64,000 nt of DNA from Allomuricauda sp. ARW1Y1. Lineage in GTDB: Bacteria > Bacteroidota > Bacteroidia > Flavobacteriales > Flavobacteriaceae. Shown here piece after piece: positions 17,346 through 26,034 of the stretch. The stretch spans positions 496,001 through 560,000 of the forward strand of contig NZ_JACBZU010000001.1 of assembly GCF_013407935.1 (NCBI RefSeq), written 5' to 3'. Numbering within the stretch: the stretch's first letter is position 1; every line of letters starts with the position of its first letter. A model generated the notes under the pieces. The model saw only the letters and a program-made list of their open reading frames with translations, searched no databases and was not told the origin of the DNA. Position numbers and translations under genes: made by a program.

Positions 17346-17765
17346 ATGTTTTCTGACAACAAAAAACCCCGGCCTATGAATGAATTTGGCGGACAGCCCA
17401 ACAGAATCGAGAAGAACACTAAAATTAAGGGTGACATCACCTCCGAGGCCGACTTCAGGATAGACGGTAAGTTGGAAGGCAATGTGACCACCTCTGGTAA
17501 AGTGGTCATTGGAAAGGATGGCTACATTAACGGTAAGGTAGAGTGCGTGAACGCAGATATCGAAGGAAGGTTTAACGGAGAACTTATGGTTAAGGACCTA
17601 TTGTCGTTGAAATCCTCCGCAACGATTGAGGGTACGGTAACGGTAGCCAAATTGGCGGTAGAACCCGGTGCCACCTTTAATGCGGCGTGCACCATGGGCA
17701 AAGGTGCTTCGGCTACGCCCAAAATGCAGTCAACCAGCAAAAATGAGCCAGCAAAAGCCTCCTAA
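17346..17765 (+). CDS. Bactofilin (polymer-forming cytoskeletal protein)
   Basis: The 139-residue protein has the bactofilin core at about residues 18-112, built of short beta-helix turns such as ITSEADFRIDGKLEGNV, KVVIGKDGYINGKVE and LLSLKSSATIEGTV. Flexible polar ends surround the core. Bactofilins assemble without nucleotide into filaments that help place cell-wall enzymes. It follows sprE by 20 bp and overlaps the AtpI-like gene by 23 bp, so the block from sprE to the ATP synthase genes may be co-transcribed in part. Confidence 0.92.
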   Translation: MFSDNKKPRPMNEFGGQPNRIEKNTKIKGDITSEADFRIDGKLEGNVTTSGKVVIGKDGYINGKVECVNADIEGRFNGELMVKDLLSLKSSATIEGTVTVAKLAVEPGATFNAACTMGKGASATPKMQSTSKNEPAKAS

Positions 17766-17976
17766 GAAAGACTACAACAAAACACTCAATACAGCCGCCC
17801 GTTTGTCTGGTTCCGCCATTCAAATGGGCGTTGTTATTTATTTGGGCGTTTGGGGCGGCAAATGGTTGGACGGGCATTTTGGGACTGAAAAAGTATTCTT
17901 GCCCATTTGTACCATTTTGGCCGTGGCGATTTCTATATATTTGGTCCTCCAACAAATCAAAAAAATCAACGATTGA
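17743..17976 (+). CDS. AtpI/AtpZ-like membrane protein
   Basis: This 77-residue protein starts at the ATG at 17743 inside the end of the bactofilin gene. After a polar, lysine-rich N terminus come two transmembrane helices (about residues 25-43 and 50-70). IQMGVVIYLGVWGGKWLD is the conserved first helix of AtpZ/AtpI proteins, which assist assembly of the ATP synthase rotor or bring Mg or Ca ions. A longer upstream frame exists but would lie almost wholly within the bactofilin gene. Its stop overlaps the next start (TTGA). Confidence 0.85.
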   Translation: MSQQKPPKKDYNKTLNTAARLSGSAIQMGVVIYLGVWGGKWLDGHFGTEKVFLPICTILAVAISIYLVLQQIKKIND

Positions 17977-18362
17977 CGCAAAGGGCTTATCCAATTCTTT
18001 TTACCTTCATCCTCCTTTTGGGCCTATGGGGACTGTTCTTTCTCCAATCATGGGTTTTGGAAGACCGGGGATATGAGCTTTCGTCCCTACAGCTCACAAA
18101 AAGCTACGTGCTCAATGCCATTATGGCGCTCATTGTTTTTTTTGCGATTTACTTTTTCCGCAATAAATATCGCGACTTGTTGGGATTCTTTTTTCTAGGG
18201 GGAAGCCTTGTAAAGTTTACGCTTTTCTTCATTTTTCTATATCCCGCATTCCATCAAGATGGTGTCTTGGAGCAATTGGAGTTCCTTGTCTTTTTTGTCC
18301 CATATGGATTTGCACTGATATTGGAAACCTTCTTTTTGGTGAAACTGCTTAATACTGTGTGA
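17973..18362 (+). CDS. Four-helix membrane protein upstream of atpB (DUF6168-like)
   Basis: The 129-residue product has four hydrophobic helices and resembles the small membrane proteins that lie between AtpZ/AtpI and atpB in Flavobacteriia (DUF6168, as I recall). I placed the start at TTG 17973, which overlaps the previous stop. An earlier in-frame ATG would overlap the AtpI-like gene by about 70 bp and add a polar stretch before the first helix. It may act like AtpI as an assembly factor. The reading is from context and hydropathy only. Confidence 0.72.
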   Translation: MTQRAYPILFTFILLLGLWGLFFLQSWVLEDRGYELSSLQLTKSYVLNAIMALIVFFAIYFFRNKYRDLLGFFFLGGSLVKFTLFFIFLYPAFHQDGVLEQLEFLVFFVPYGFALILETFFLVKLLNTV

Positions 18363-18440
18363 CAAAGCCCCAAAACAGACCTGAAAAATTCAATAAAAAA
18401 ATAATACTGGAAAAAGCTTTTTTCTTTTGAAGGAGGAATG

Positions 18441-18448
18441 TATTTTTG
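18441..18448 (+). promoter_or_regulatory. -7 promoter element upstream of atpB
   Basis: TATTTTTG matches TAnnTTTG exactly and lies 32 bp before the atpB ATG, with a run of T about 19 bp upstream in place of TTTG. It would drive the atpB-E-F-H-A-G operon separately from the genes upstream. Confidence 0.55.
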
Positions 18449-18480
18449 CACCAATTTTTGAGGACCCATAGTTGGATCAT

Positions 18481-19620
18481 ATGCGATATTCTTTTTTCAG
18501 TAAAAAACTAGTTGCCGTAATTTTTTTGATTGCGGGATTTGTATCGGCCCAAAACCAAGAGGGAGAAGAAGTTGAAACCGGTGCCCATGATTTAAAGACA
18601 CAGATTAAGGAATACATCGACCACCACCTTTTGGATTCGCATGATTTCAATCTTTTTTCCTATACCACCGAAGAGGGCGAGCACAAATATTTTGGGTTTC
18701 CACTTCCTGTGATTCTTTGGGACAATGGATTGAAGGTTTTTCTTTCTTCCGAGTTGGAGCATGGAGAGTCCGTGGCAGAAGTAGACGGTAATTACTACGC
18801 ACTTTATCACAATAAAATATATAAGACGGATGCCGAAGGAACCATCAATTTTGGTGGACATCATGGCGAAGAAACCCATACCGAAGATGCTTTTGGGGAG
18901 AATTTGGTGGTAGATGATGCACATCCCACCAACGAAAAGCCCTTGGACTTTTCCATAACCAAGAATGTGGTCTTTATTATGGCCGTAGCCCTTTTAATGT
19001 TCTTGGTGTTCCGTTCCATGGCCAAGAGGTACCAAAAAAGCACCATGCCACGAGGTTTGGGAAGATTTTTGGAGCCATTGGTACTTTTTGTGCGTGACGA
19101 AATTGCCATACCAAACATTGGTGAGCATAAATACAAAAGGTATATGAGCTATCTGCTTACTGTATTCTTCTTTGTATGGGTCATCAACCTTTTGGGGTTG
19201 ACACCGCTAGGAGTGAATGTCACCAACAACATTGCAGTGACTTTTGCCTTGGCCATGATCACCTATCTTATTACAACATTTACTGGGAACAAGAACTACT
19301 GGAAGCACATCTTTTGGATGCCAGGCGTGCCGGTTCCCATGAAAATTATATTGGCGCCCATTGAATTGTTGGGGACATTCATCAAACCATTTTCGTTGAT
19401 GATCCGTTTGTATGCCAACATCACTGCGGGTCACGTAGTGTTAATGAGTATTATCGGGTTGATGTTCATATTTAAAAACTGGATCGGAAGCCCATTGTCC
19501 TTCTTGTTGGCATTTGCACTTTCTTTATTGGAATTGTTGGTGGCCGCATTGCAGGCATATATTTTCACCATGTTGTCCGCCCTGTATTTTGGTATGGCGG
19601 TAGAAGAAGATCATCATTAA
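18481..19620 (+). CDS. atpB: F0F1 ATP synthase subunit a, with signal peptide and long N-terminal domain
   Basis: Subunit a forms the proton half-channels next to the c-ring. Residues about 165-379 hold the helices, with the essential Arg in the SLMIRLYANITAGH helix. Unlike the short proteobacterial protein, this one has a cleavable-looking signal (RYSFFSKKLVAVIFLIAGF, ending SAQ) and about 130 polar residues rich in Glu and His before the first helix. The enlarged periplasmic portion is usual for Bacteroidota. I chose ATG 18481 over TTG 18472 because it gives the cleaner signal. First gene of the atp unit. Confidence 0.95.
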   Translation: MRYSFFSKKLVAVIFLIAGFVSAQNQEGEEVETGAHDLKTQIKEYIDHHLLDSHDFNLFSYTTEEGEHKYFGFPLPVILWDNGLKVFLSSELEHGESVAEVDGNYYALYHNKIYKTDAEGTINFGGHHGEETHTEDAFGENLVVDDAHPTNEKPLDFSITKNVVFIMAVALLMFLVFRSMAKRYQKSTMPRGLGRFLEPLVLFVRDEIAIPNIGEHKYKRYMSYLLTVFFFVWVINLLGLTPLGVNVTNNIAVTFALAMITYLITTFTGNKNYWKHIFWMPGVPVPMKIILAPIELLGTFIKPFSLMIRLYANITAGHVVLMSIIGLMFIFKNWIGSPLSFLLAFALSLLELLVAALQAYIFTMLSALYFGMAVEEDHH

Positions 19621-19657
19621 TTAAGAGTAGAACGTTTAATATTTAAATTCATATATC

Positions 19658-19849
19658 ATGACAATTCCAAACATCGTAGGTGCTGGTTTGATCGTAATCG
19701 GAGCAGGATTGGGTATCGGTAGAATCGGTGGTCAGGCAATGGAAGCCATTGCTCGTCAACCTGAAGCTTCTGGTAAGATCCAAACAGCAATGTTGATTGC
19801 AGCAGCCCTTATTGAAGGTATCGGTTTCGCCGCTCTTTTTGCAGCTTAA
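19658..19849 (+). CDS. atpE: F0F1 ATP synthase subunit c
   Basis: The 63-residue hairpin of two helices makes the rotor ring. Helix one is glycine-rich (IVIGAGLGIGRIGG), the loop is ARQPEASGK, and helix two carries the ion-binding Glu in LIEGIGFAA. The residue after that Glu is Gly rather than Ser/Thr and the loop lacks the Gln of sodium-coupled rings, so proton coupling is expected. A strong hairpin follows in the 97-bp gap to atpF. Confidence 0.95.
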   Translation: MTIPNIVGAGLIVIGAGLGIGRIGGQAMEAIARQPEASGKIQTAMLIAAALIEGIGFAALFAA

Positions 19850-19866
19850 TAACCGTAACAGTATTG

Positions 19867-19900
19867 ATGAAGGCCATGGCGGTTGGCTATGGCCCTTCAT
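19867..19900 (+). other. Stem-loop between atpE and atpF
   Basis: The sequence folds into a long stem (about ATGAAGGCCATGGC with GCTATGGCCCTTCAT, one wobble pair and one bulged C, loop GGTTG). No T tract follows, so it may stabilise the upstream mRNA or reduce read-through rather than terminate. Confidence 0.6.
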
Positions 19901-19946
19901 TGATTTTAAAGTGATATAGTTTAAAAGCATTAATATTTTAAGATAA

Positions 19947-20447
19947 ATGGAAAAGTTAATAGAGGAATTTTCCTTTGGCTTGTTTTTCTGGCAGTTGCTC
20001 CTTTTCGTGGGCCTATTGTTGTTGTTGAGAAAATATGCCTGGAAGCCCATTCTTGGAGCGGTAGAAAAGCGCGAAGAAGGAATCAAAGATGCCCTTGAAG
20101 CTGCTGAGGCCGCGAAAAAGGAAATGCAGAACGTAACTGCCGATAGCGAAAGATTGTTACAAGAGGCCAGGGCAGAACGGGACGCGCTGTTAAAAGAAGC
20201 CCGCGACATCAAAGCCAACATTATCTCCGAAGCCAAAGAACAGGCTCAGGCTGAAGGCGACAAGATGATCAAGCAGGCCCAAGCTACTATTGAAAGTGAA
20301 AAGAAAGCTGCTGTGGCAGACATCAAGGCACAAGTAGCTAACCTTTCCGTGGAAATTGCGGAAAAGGTAATCAAGGAAGAACTGTCCGACAAAGGCAAAC
20401 AACAGAAGTTGGTCGAGGACATGTTGGGAGATATTAAACTGAACTAA
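19947..20447 (+). CDS. atpF: F0F1 ATP synthase subunit b
   Basis: The 166-residue stator protein has one N-terminal transmembrane helix (FGLFFWQLLLFVGLLLLL, residues 10-27). A long right-handed coiled-coil-type helix rich in Ala, Glu and Lys runs from residue 35 to the end. This is the standard form of subunit b, which links the membrane sector to delta and the alpha/beta head. It lies 7 bp before atpH. Confidence 0.95.
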   Translation: MEKLIEEFSFGLFFWQLLLFVGLLLLLRKYAWKPILGAVEKREEGIKDALEAAEAAKKEMQNVTADSERLLQEARAERDALLKEARDIKANIISEAKEQAQAEGDKMIKQAQATIESEKKAAVADIKAQVANLSVEIAEKVIKEELSDKGKQQKLVEDMLGDIKLN

Positions 20448-20454
20448 ACGGACC

Positions 20455-20994
20455 ATGAACCAAAATAGGGCAGCCATACGCTACGCAAAAGCAACCTTGG
20501 ATTTCGCAGTCGAAAAGAAAGCGGCAGATGCCGTGGAAAAAGACATGCGGGGGATAGCTGCTACCATTTCCGAGAACGTGGAGCTTCAACGCATGTTGGA
20601 GAGCCCTATCATCAAATCGGAGGTAAAAAAAAGCAGTTTGTTGGAAATTTTTAAGGATGCCAACGAAATCACCAAAGGTCTTCTTCAAACCTTGATCAGT
20701 AATAAAAGAATTGCGATGTTGCAGGAAGTGGCCTTCAAATACATCATCCTTCACGAAAAATTGAAGGGCGAAGAAGTAGCTTACGTGACAACCGCCGTTC
20801 CATTGACTTCCGATTTGGAGAAGAAGATATTGGAAACGGTCACCAAGGCAACAGGAAACAAGGTAACCCTTGAGAATAAAATCGATGAGAGCATCATCGG
20901 AGGATTTGTACTACGGGTAGGAGATACCCAATACGATGCAAGCATCGCAAACAAATTGAACGGATTAAAAAGAGAATTTACAAATAGTCTATAA
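20455..20994 (+). CDS. atpH: F0F1 ATP synthase subunit delta
   Basis: The 179-residue protein has the N-terminal helical OSCP/delta domain ([17 protein letters not shown]) and ends with [18 protein letters not shown], the conserved C-terminal delta motif. It joins subunit b to the top of the F1 head. Its stop is 2 bp before the atpA start, implying tight coupling. Confidence 0.95.
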   Translation: MNQNRAAIRYAKATLDFAVEKKAADAVEKDMRGIAATISENVELQRMLESPIIKSEVKKSSLLEIFKDANEITKGLLQTLISNKRIAMLQEVAFKYIILHEKLKGEEVAYVTTAVPLTSDLEKKILETVTKATGNKVTLENKIDESIIGGFVLRVGDTQYDASIANKLNGLKREFTNSL

Positions 20995-20996
20995 AA

Positions 20997-22577
20997 ATGG
21001 CAGGAGTAAAAGCCGCTGAGGTATCAGCAATTTTGAAAAAACAGTTATCAGGTTTCGAAGCATCCGCTTCCTTGGATGAAGTAGGTACCGTATTGCAAGT
21101 GGGTGATGGTATTGCCCGTGTGTATGGACTTTCCAATGCCCAGTACGGGGAGTTGGTCGAGTTCGACGGCGGTATGCAAGGAATCGTTCTTAACCTGGAA
21201 GAAGACAACGTAGGTGTTGTATTGTTGGGCCCATCCAAAGAGGTTGTAGAAGGTGCAACCGTAAAAAGGACCGAGCGTATCGCTTCTATCAACGTTGGTG
21301 AAGGAATTGTTGGCCGGGTTATCGACACCTTGGGCAAGCCTATCGACGGTAAAGGTCCTATTTCGGGCGAAACCTATGAGATGCCTTTGGAACGTAAAGC
21401 TCCTGGTGTAATTTTTAGACAACCTGTAAATGAGCCATTGCAAACTGGTATCAAGGCTATCGACGCCATGATTCCCGTAGGACGTGGACAAAGGGAGTTG
21501 GTGATCGGTGATAAGCAGACTGGTAAAACAACCGTTTGTATCGACACCATCCTGAACCAGAAAGAATTTTACGATGCCGGTGAGCCCGTTTACTGTATCT
21601 ACGTTGCCGTAGGTCAGAAAGCATCAACGGTGGCCGCTATCGCCAAAACTTTGGAAGAAAGAGGTGCATTGGCCTATACAACCATTGTTGCCGCCAACGC
21701 TTCCGATCCTGCACCGATGCAGGTATATGCACCTTTCGCTGGTGCCGCCATTGGAGAGTACTTTAGGGATACAGGGCGTCCGGCCTTGATTATCTATGAT
21801 GACTTGTCCAAGCAAGCTGTAGCTTACCGTGAGGTGTCCTTGTTGTTGAGAAGACCTCCAGGACGTGAAGCATATCCTGGTGACGTTTTCTTCTTGCACT
21901 CCAGATTGTTGGAGCGTGCGGCTAAAGTGATTGCCGATGACGAGATTGCAAAGAACATGAACGACCTTCCAGAGTCCTTGAAGCCGATGGTAAAAGGAGG
22001 AGGATCGTTGACTGCACTTCCTATTATTGAAACACAAGCAGGTGACGTTTCTGCCTATATCCCAACCAACGTAATTTCCATTACCGATGGTCAGATATTC
22101 TTGGAGCAAGACTTGTTCAACCAAGGGGTGCGTCCTGCGATCAACGTAGGTATCTCCGTATCGCGTGTGGGTGGTTCCGCTCAGATCAAATCCATGAAAA
22201 AAGTAGCCGGTACCTTGAAATTGGACCAAGCCCAGTTCCGTGAACTGGAAGCTTTTGCCAAGTTCGGTTCCGATTTGGATGCCGCTACCTTGAACGTTAT
22301 CGAGAAAGGACGTAGAAACGTAGAGATCTTAAAACAAGGTCAGAACGATCCATTTACTGTTGAAGACCAAGTAGCTATCATCTTTGCAGGTTCCAAGAAC
22401 TTGTTGAGAAATGTGCCAGTGGACAAAGTAAAAGAATTCGAAAAAGATTACTTGGAGTTCTTGAACGCCAAGCACAGAGATGTTTTGGACACCCTTAAAG
22501 CGGGTAAATTGACCGATGAGGTTACCGAGACCTTGACTGCTGTTTGTAAAGATCTTTCAAGCAAGTACAAAGCATAA
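20997..22577 (+). CDS. atpA: F0F1 ATP synthase subunit alpha
   Basis: The 526-residue subunit has the P-loop GDKQTGKTT near residue 172, the [20 protein letters not shown] stretch near 270-290, and the catalytic Arg region [10 protein letters not shown] near 385. It forms the non-catalytic sites of the F1 hexamer. The beta and epsilon genes (atpD, atpC) are not in this cluster and must be elsewhere, a split common in Flavobacteriia. An 89-bp palindromic element separates it from atpG. Confidence 0.97.
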   Translation: MAGVKAAEVSAILKKQLSGFEASASLDEVGTVLQVGDGIARVYGLSNAQYGELVEFDGGMQGIVLNLEEDNVGVVLLGPSKEVVEGATVKRTERIASINVGEGIVGRVIDTLGKPIDGKGPISGETYEMPLERKAPGVIFRQPVNEPLQTGIKAIDAMIPVGRGQRELVIGDKQTGKTTVCIDTILNQKEFYDAGEPVYCIYVAVGQKASTVAAIAKTLEERGALAYTTIVAANASDPAPMQVYAPFAGAAIGEYFRDTGRPALIIYDDLSKQAVAYREVSLLLRRPPGREAYPGDVFFLHSRLLERAAKVIADDEIAKNMNDLPESLKPMVKGGGSLTALPIIETQAGDVSAYIPTNVISITDGQIFLEQDLFNQGVRPAINVGISVSRVGGSAQIKSMKKVAGTLKLDQAQFRELEAFAKFGSDLDAATLNVIEKGRRNVEILKQGQNDPFTVEDQVAIIFAGSKNLLRNVPVDKVKEFEKDYLEFLNAKHRDVLDTLKAGKLTDEVTETLTAVCKDLSSKYKA

Positions 22578-22580
22578 CAA

Positions 22581-22669
22581 TTGTCATTTCCAAGGTGCCC
22601 TTCGACTACGCTCAGGGCACTGTAGGAATCCATAACCAAAAAGATTTCGCATCAAGTGCGGAATGACAA
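22581..22669. repeat. Palindromic intergenic element inside the atp operon
   Basis: The element begins TTGTCATTTCC and ends GGAATGACAA, near-perfect inverted termini. It contains a 7-bp perfect stem GTGCCCT/AGGGCAC (22595-22620) around CTTCGACTACGCTCAG, and a second stem TTCGCA/TGCGGAA. The same CTTCGACTACGCTCAG word and a GTGCGGAATG end recur at 35604-35700. Confidence 0.75.
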
Positions 22670-22677
22670 AGTAGAAT

Positions 22678-23538
22678 ATGGCGAATCTAAAGGAAATACG
22701 TAACAGAATATCATCCATCTCATCAACGATGCAGATTACCAGTGCCATGAAAATGGTATCTGCCGCAAAGTTGAAGAAAGCTCAGGATGCTATTACGGCA
22801 ATGCGTCCCTATTCCGATAAATTGACCGAGCTCCTGCAAGGGCTTAGCGCCAGTTTGGAAGGAGATGGTGGAAGCGAGTACGCCGACAAAAGGCCCGTAA
22901 ACAAGGTTTTGGTGGTTGCCATAACGTCCAACAGGGGACTATGCGGTGGTTTCAACTCCAACATCATCAAGCAGAGCAACCATTTGGTCTCCAATATGTA
23001 TCCGGGAAAGCAGGTGGATTTCTATACCATCGGTAAAAAGGGGCACGACATCCTTAGAAAAAGGCATACTATTTTGGGCGACCAAAGCAAGGTATACGAT
23101 GATTTGACCTTTGACAATGTTGCAGAAATCGCTGAATTGTTGATGCGTTTGTTTACCAAGGGCGATTACGATAAAATCGAATTGGTATACAACAAGTTCA
23201 AAAATGCCGCTACCCAGATTGTGATGACCGAGCAGTTTCTGCCGATAGTAGGAACTGAAGGGGACAAAGCTATCGCTGCTGACTACATTTTTGAACCTTC
23301 CAAAGTGGAAATTGTAAAGGAGCTGATTCCAAAATCCTTGAAGACACAGTTGTTCAAGGCCGTTCGGGATTCCTTTGCCAGTGAGCACGGAGCGCGTATG
23401 ACCGCAATGCATAAAGCGACGGATAATGCTGCCGAATTAAGAAACGAGTTAAAATTGACTTACAACAAAGCCCGTCAAGCAGCGATTACCAACGAAATCC
23501 TCGAGATTGTTGGTGGTGCAGAAGCGTTGAACAATTAA
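22678..23538 (+). CDS. atpG: F0F1 ATP synthase subunit gamma
   Basis: The 286-residue central stalk begins with the long N-terminal helix (LKEIRNRISSISSTMQIT, then MKMVSAAKLKKAQDA) and ends with the complementary helix (ARQAAITNEILEIVGGAEAL). The Rossmann-like middle part begins SNRGLCGGFN. It transmits rotation of the c-ring to the catalytic head. The gene ends the unit, followed by a strong terminator. Confidence 0.96.
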   Translation: MANLKEIRNRISSISSTMQITSAMKMVSAAKLKKAQDAITAMRPYSDKLTELLQGLSASLEGDGGSEYADKRPVNKVLVVAITSNRGLCGGFNSNIIKQSNHLVSNMYPGKQVDFYTIGKKGHDILRKRHTILGDQSKVYDDLTFDNVAEIAELLMRLFTKGDYDKIELVYNKFKNAATQIVMTEQFLPIVGTEGDKAIAADYIFEPSKVEIVKELIPKSLKTQLFKAVRDSFASEHGARMTAMHKATDNAAELRNELKLTYNKARQAAITNEILEIVGGAEALNN

Positions 23539-23558
23539 GGTTCCATAATAATACTATC

Positions 23559-23586
23559 AAAAGGCCACCGAATGGGTGGCCTTTTT
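23559..23586 (+). terminator. Rho-independent terminator of the atp operon
   Basis: An 11-bp perfect stem AAAAGGCCACC/GGTGGCCTTTT with a 5-base loop is followed by T-rich sequence, 20 bp after the atpG stop. Confidence 0.9.
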
Positions 23587-23675
23587 GTTTTTCTTAGGAT
23601 AATAAGGTTTAGGTAATTACGGCTTTTGCGTAACTTGTAGCCACCTAACTTGGGTCTTTAAAGAAGCAACACCTA

Positions 23676-25145
23676 TTGAATCCACTAAAGCGGCTTTTTA
23701 AACAAACATTTATCTACGGTCTGGCCACGGTAATGCCAAGGGTCATCTCTTTCTTTTTGTTACCGTTGTATACCGCTGTATTTGAGAATGCTTCAGGTTA
23801 CGGACAGTACACGAACATCTATGCCTGGATAGCTATTTTTAATGTGTTTTTGGCCTATGGTATGGAAACGGCATTTTTTCGGTTTTACCATAAAAGCGGG
23901 GATAAGGCCAAAGTGATATCTACTTCACTGATATCCTTACTGAGTTCTTCCATACTGTTTCTGATTCTTGCCCTGTCGCTTAGGGAATGGTTGTCCAGCG
24001 TAACCAATATCAACGCGGATTACCTTAAGTTCACCACCTATATTTTGGTTCTTGATGCCGTGGTCATTATTCCGTTTGCGCTGCTAAGAGCGAATGAAAA
24101 ACCAATGCGCTATGCGGTCCTAAAGACCATTAATGTGGCCATAAACTTGGCTTTTAACATATTTTTTCTGTTGGTACTCCCAAAAATGGCACAGGAGGCG
24201 GACACTGGATTTTTCGTATCCCTTTACAAACCCAATTGGGAAATCCATTATGTTTTGATCTCTAATGTAATCGCCAGCGGAGTAACCTTATTGATTTTGT
24301 TGCCCACCTACCTAAAGGCATCGTACACGTTCGATTTGGGTGTTTGGAAACAAATGATGAAGTATGCAGGACCCATTCTTGTAGCTGGAATCGCTTTTAC
24401 CATCAACGAGGTATTGGATAAAATTTTGCTTACCGAACTCCTTCCATCCAAAATTGCCGAAAGTGAAGTGGGCAAATATGGTGCCTGCTACAAACTGGCC
24501 CTGTTTATGACGCTGTTCGGGACCGCTTTTAGAATGGGGGTGGAACCCTTTTTCTTTAGTCATGCCAAGAGCGAAAAACCCCAGAAAACGTATGCGCAAA
24601 TCACCAATTACTTTGTAATCCTTGGAAGCATAATCTTATTGGGAGTTATTGCTTTTATCGATGTACTGGGCAGACTGTTATTGCACAACCCTGTGTATTG
24701 GGAGGCTTTGGATGTGGTTCCTATAATTCTATTGGCAAGCTTCTGTCTGGGAATTTACCACAACCTCTCTGTTTGGTATAAAGTAACGGACAGAACCAAA
24801 TTTGGCGCTTATATTTCTTCAGTTGGGGCCATCATCACTTTGGTCATTAATATAAGCTTGATTCCAAAAATAGGATACATGGCTTCGGCCTTGGCCACCT
24901 TGGCCGCCTATGGTAGTATGATGCTCCTCTCCTATCACTTTGGAAAAAAATACTACCCTGTACCCTACAATATGCGAAAGATTGTGTTTTACCTATCTGT
25001 ATCGCTGGTGTTTTCCATACTTTCGTTCTATGTTTTTAATAGAAATTTAATAGCGGGCAGCCTACTGTTTTTGTTATTTTTGGGGCTGGTGTACAAGATG
25101 GAAGGAGATAAATTACGAAGCATATTTATAAAACGTGAAGATTAA
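23676..25145 (+). CDS. Polysaccharide flippase-like membrane protein (Wzx/MATE superfamily)
   Basis: The 489-residue protein has about 14 hydrophobic helices and the usual opening of oligosaccharide flippases ([18 protein letters not shown], then LLPLYTAVF). It probably moves lipid-linked glycan units across the inner membrane. The start is TTG at 23676. It overlaps dut by 11 bp. The next envelope-related genes (nucleotidyltransferase, TPR, lipoprotein, EnvC-like) follow in the same direction. It is not next to polymerase or transferase genes, so the glycan is unknown. Confidence 0.85.
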   Translation: MNPLKRLFKQTFIYGLATVMPRVISFFLLPLYTAVFENASGYGQYTNIYAWIAIFNVFLAYGMETAFFRFYHKSGDKAKVISTSLISLLSSSILFLILALSLREWLSSVTNINADYLKFTTYILVLDAVVIIPFALLRANEKPMRYAVLKTINVAINLAFNIFFLLVLPKMAQEADTGFFVSLYKPNWEIHYVLISNVIASGVTLLILLPTYLKASYTFDLGVWKQMMKYAGPILVAGIAFTINEVLDKILLTELLPSKIAESEVGKYGACYKLALFMTLFGTAFRMGVEPFFFSHAKSEKPQKTYAQITNYFVILGSIILLGVIAFIDVLGRLLLHNPVYWEALDVVPIILLASFCLGIYHNLSVWYKVTDRTKFGAYISSVGAIITLVINISLIPKIGYMASALATLAAYGSMMLLSYHFGKKYYPVPYNMRKIVFYLSVSLVFSILSFYVFNRNLIAGSLLFLLFLGLVYKMEGDKLRSIFIKRED

Positions 25146-25569
25146 GATCATCAACAAATCAGGCCATAAGCTGCCACATTACGAAACCCTTGCCTCCGCA
25201 GGAATGGATTTAAGGGCGGATTTGGAATCCCCCATTACCTTAAAACCACTGGAAAGGGCCATTGTCCCCACTGGACTATACATGGAGCTCCCTGTGGGCT
25301 ATGAGGCCCAAGTACGGCCACGTAGCGGGTTGGCGGCCAAAAAAGGAATCACCGTGTTAAACGCCCCTGGAACGATTGACGCCGATTATCGTGGAAACGT
25401 TGGGGTAATACTGGTAAATCTTTCCAATGAAGATTTTACTGTGGAAAATGGTGAACGTATTGCCCAGATGGTCATCGCAAAGCACGAACGTGCCGAGTGG
25501 GTAGAAGTTGAGGCCCTTTCTGAAACGGACAGGGGCGGGGGCGGATTTGGGAGTACTGGAACTAAGTAA
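25135..25569 (+). CDS. dut: dUTP diphosphatase
   Basis: The enzyme hydrolyses dUTP to dUMP and pyrophosphate, keeping uracil out of DNA and feeding thymidylate synthesis. All five motifs of the trimeric family are present in 144 residues: ASAGMDLRA (1), [11 protein letters not shown] (2), [13 protein letters not shown] (3, catalytic Asp), NGERIAQMV (4) and GGGGFGSTG (5, closing the active site). The start is GTG at 25135, 11 bp inside the flippase gene, implying coupling. A hairpin repeat begins 2 bp after the stop. Confidence 0.96.
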   Translation: MKIKIINKSGHKLPHYETLASAGMDLRADLESPITLKPLERAIVPTGLYMELPVGYEAQVRPRSGLAAKKGITVLNAPGTIDADYRGNVGVILVNLSNEDFTVENGERIAQMVIAKHERAEWVEVEALSETDRGGGGFGSTGTK

Positions 25570-25570
25570 A

Positions 25571-25590
25571 ATTCCTGCGAAGGCAGGAAT
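25571..25590 (+). repeat. Hairpin element, left of the GIY-YIG gene
   Basis: ATTCCTGC-GAAG-GCAGGAAT forms a perfect 8-bp stem with a GAAG loop. Its central CCTGCGAAGGCAGG is the exact reverse complement of the core at 26011-26024. Confidence 0.8.
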
Positions 25591-25652
25591 CTCTTAGGGA
25601 AGGACACCTACAAAACCTTTTTAAGAAGGTTCGTCCAAATACTATTGAAATT

Positions 25653-25964
25653 ATGAAATTTTGGAATGTTTACATAATGACTAATAGACCTGATGGAGTA
25701 CTTTATGTAGGCGTTACCGATAATCTGGACGAAAGAGTAAAAGAACATAAATTAAAAGCTTTTCCACAGTCCTTTACCGCAAAATACAATTGTGACAAGT
25801 TGGTCTATTTTGAACAGTTTGAAAATGGAGAAGAAGCTGTAAAACGAGAAAAGCAAATGAAAAAGTGGAAGAGAGCGTGGAAAATCAATTTAATAAAAGA
25901 GTTTAACCCAAACTGGGTTGACATCAGTCTTAACTGGAAATTGAATTATAATAAACTAAGATAA
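25653..25964 (+). CDS. Small GIY-YIG nuclease-family protein
   Basis: The 103-residue protein is one GIY-YIG domain: VYIMTNRPDGVLYVGVT supplies the two short strands with the Tyr residues, the Arg helix is NLDERVKEHK, and the catalytic Glu is probably in KREKQMKKWKR. It matches the small stand-alone group often annotated as endonuclease or excinuclease subunit C-like, whose role is unknown. It is flanked by inverted hairpins at 25571 and 26008, unlike ordinary housekeeping genes in this stretch, and splits dut from the nucleotidyltransferase. Composition is more A-rich than its neighbours, in keeping with recent insertion. Confidence 0.88.
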   Translation: MKFWNVYIMTNRPDGVLYVGVTDNLDERVKEHKLKAFPQSFTAKYNCDKLVYFEQFENGEEAVKREKQMKKWKRAWKINLIKEFNPNWVDISLNWKLNYNKLR

Positions 25965-26007
25965 ACCTTGTTGAATCAAGGAGAAAGTATTAACTGCTAA
26001 AAAGGAG

Positions 26008-26027
26008 ACACCTGCCTTCGCAGGTGT
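26008..26027 (-). repeat. Hairpin element, right of the GIY-YIG gene
   Basis: ACACCTGC-CTTC-GCAGGTGT forms a perfect 8-bp stem with a CTTC loop. The core CCTGCCTTCGCAGG is the inverted copy of the one at 25574-25587. The next gene starts 8 bp later. Confidence 0.8.
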
Positions 26028-26034
26028 GTAACAT

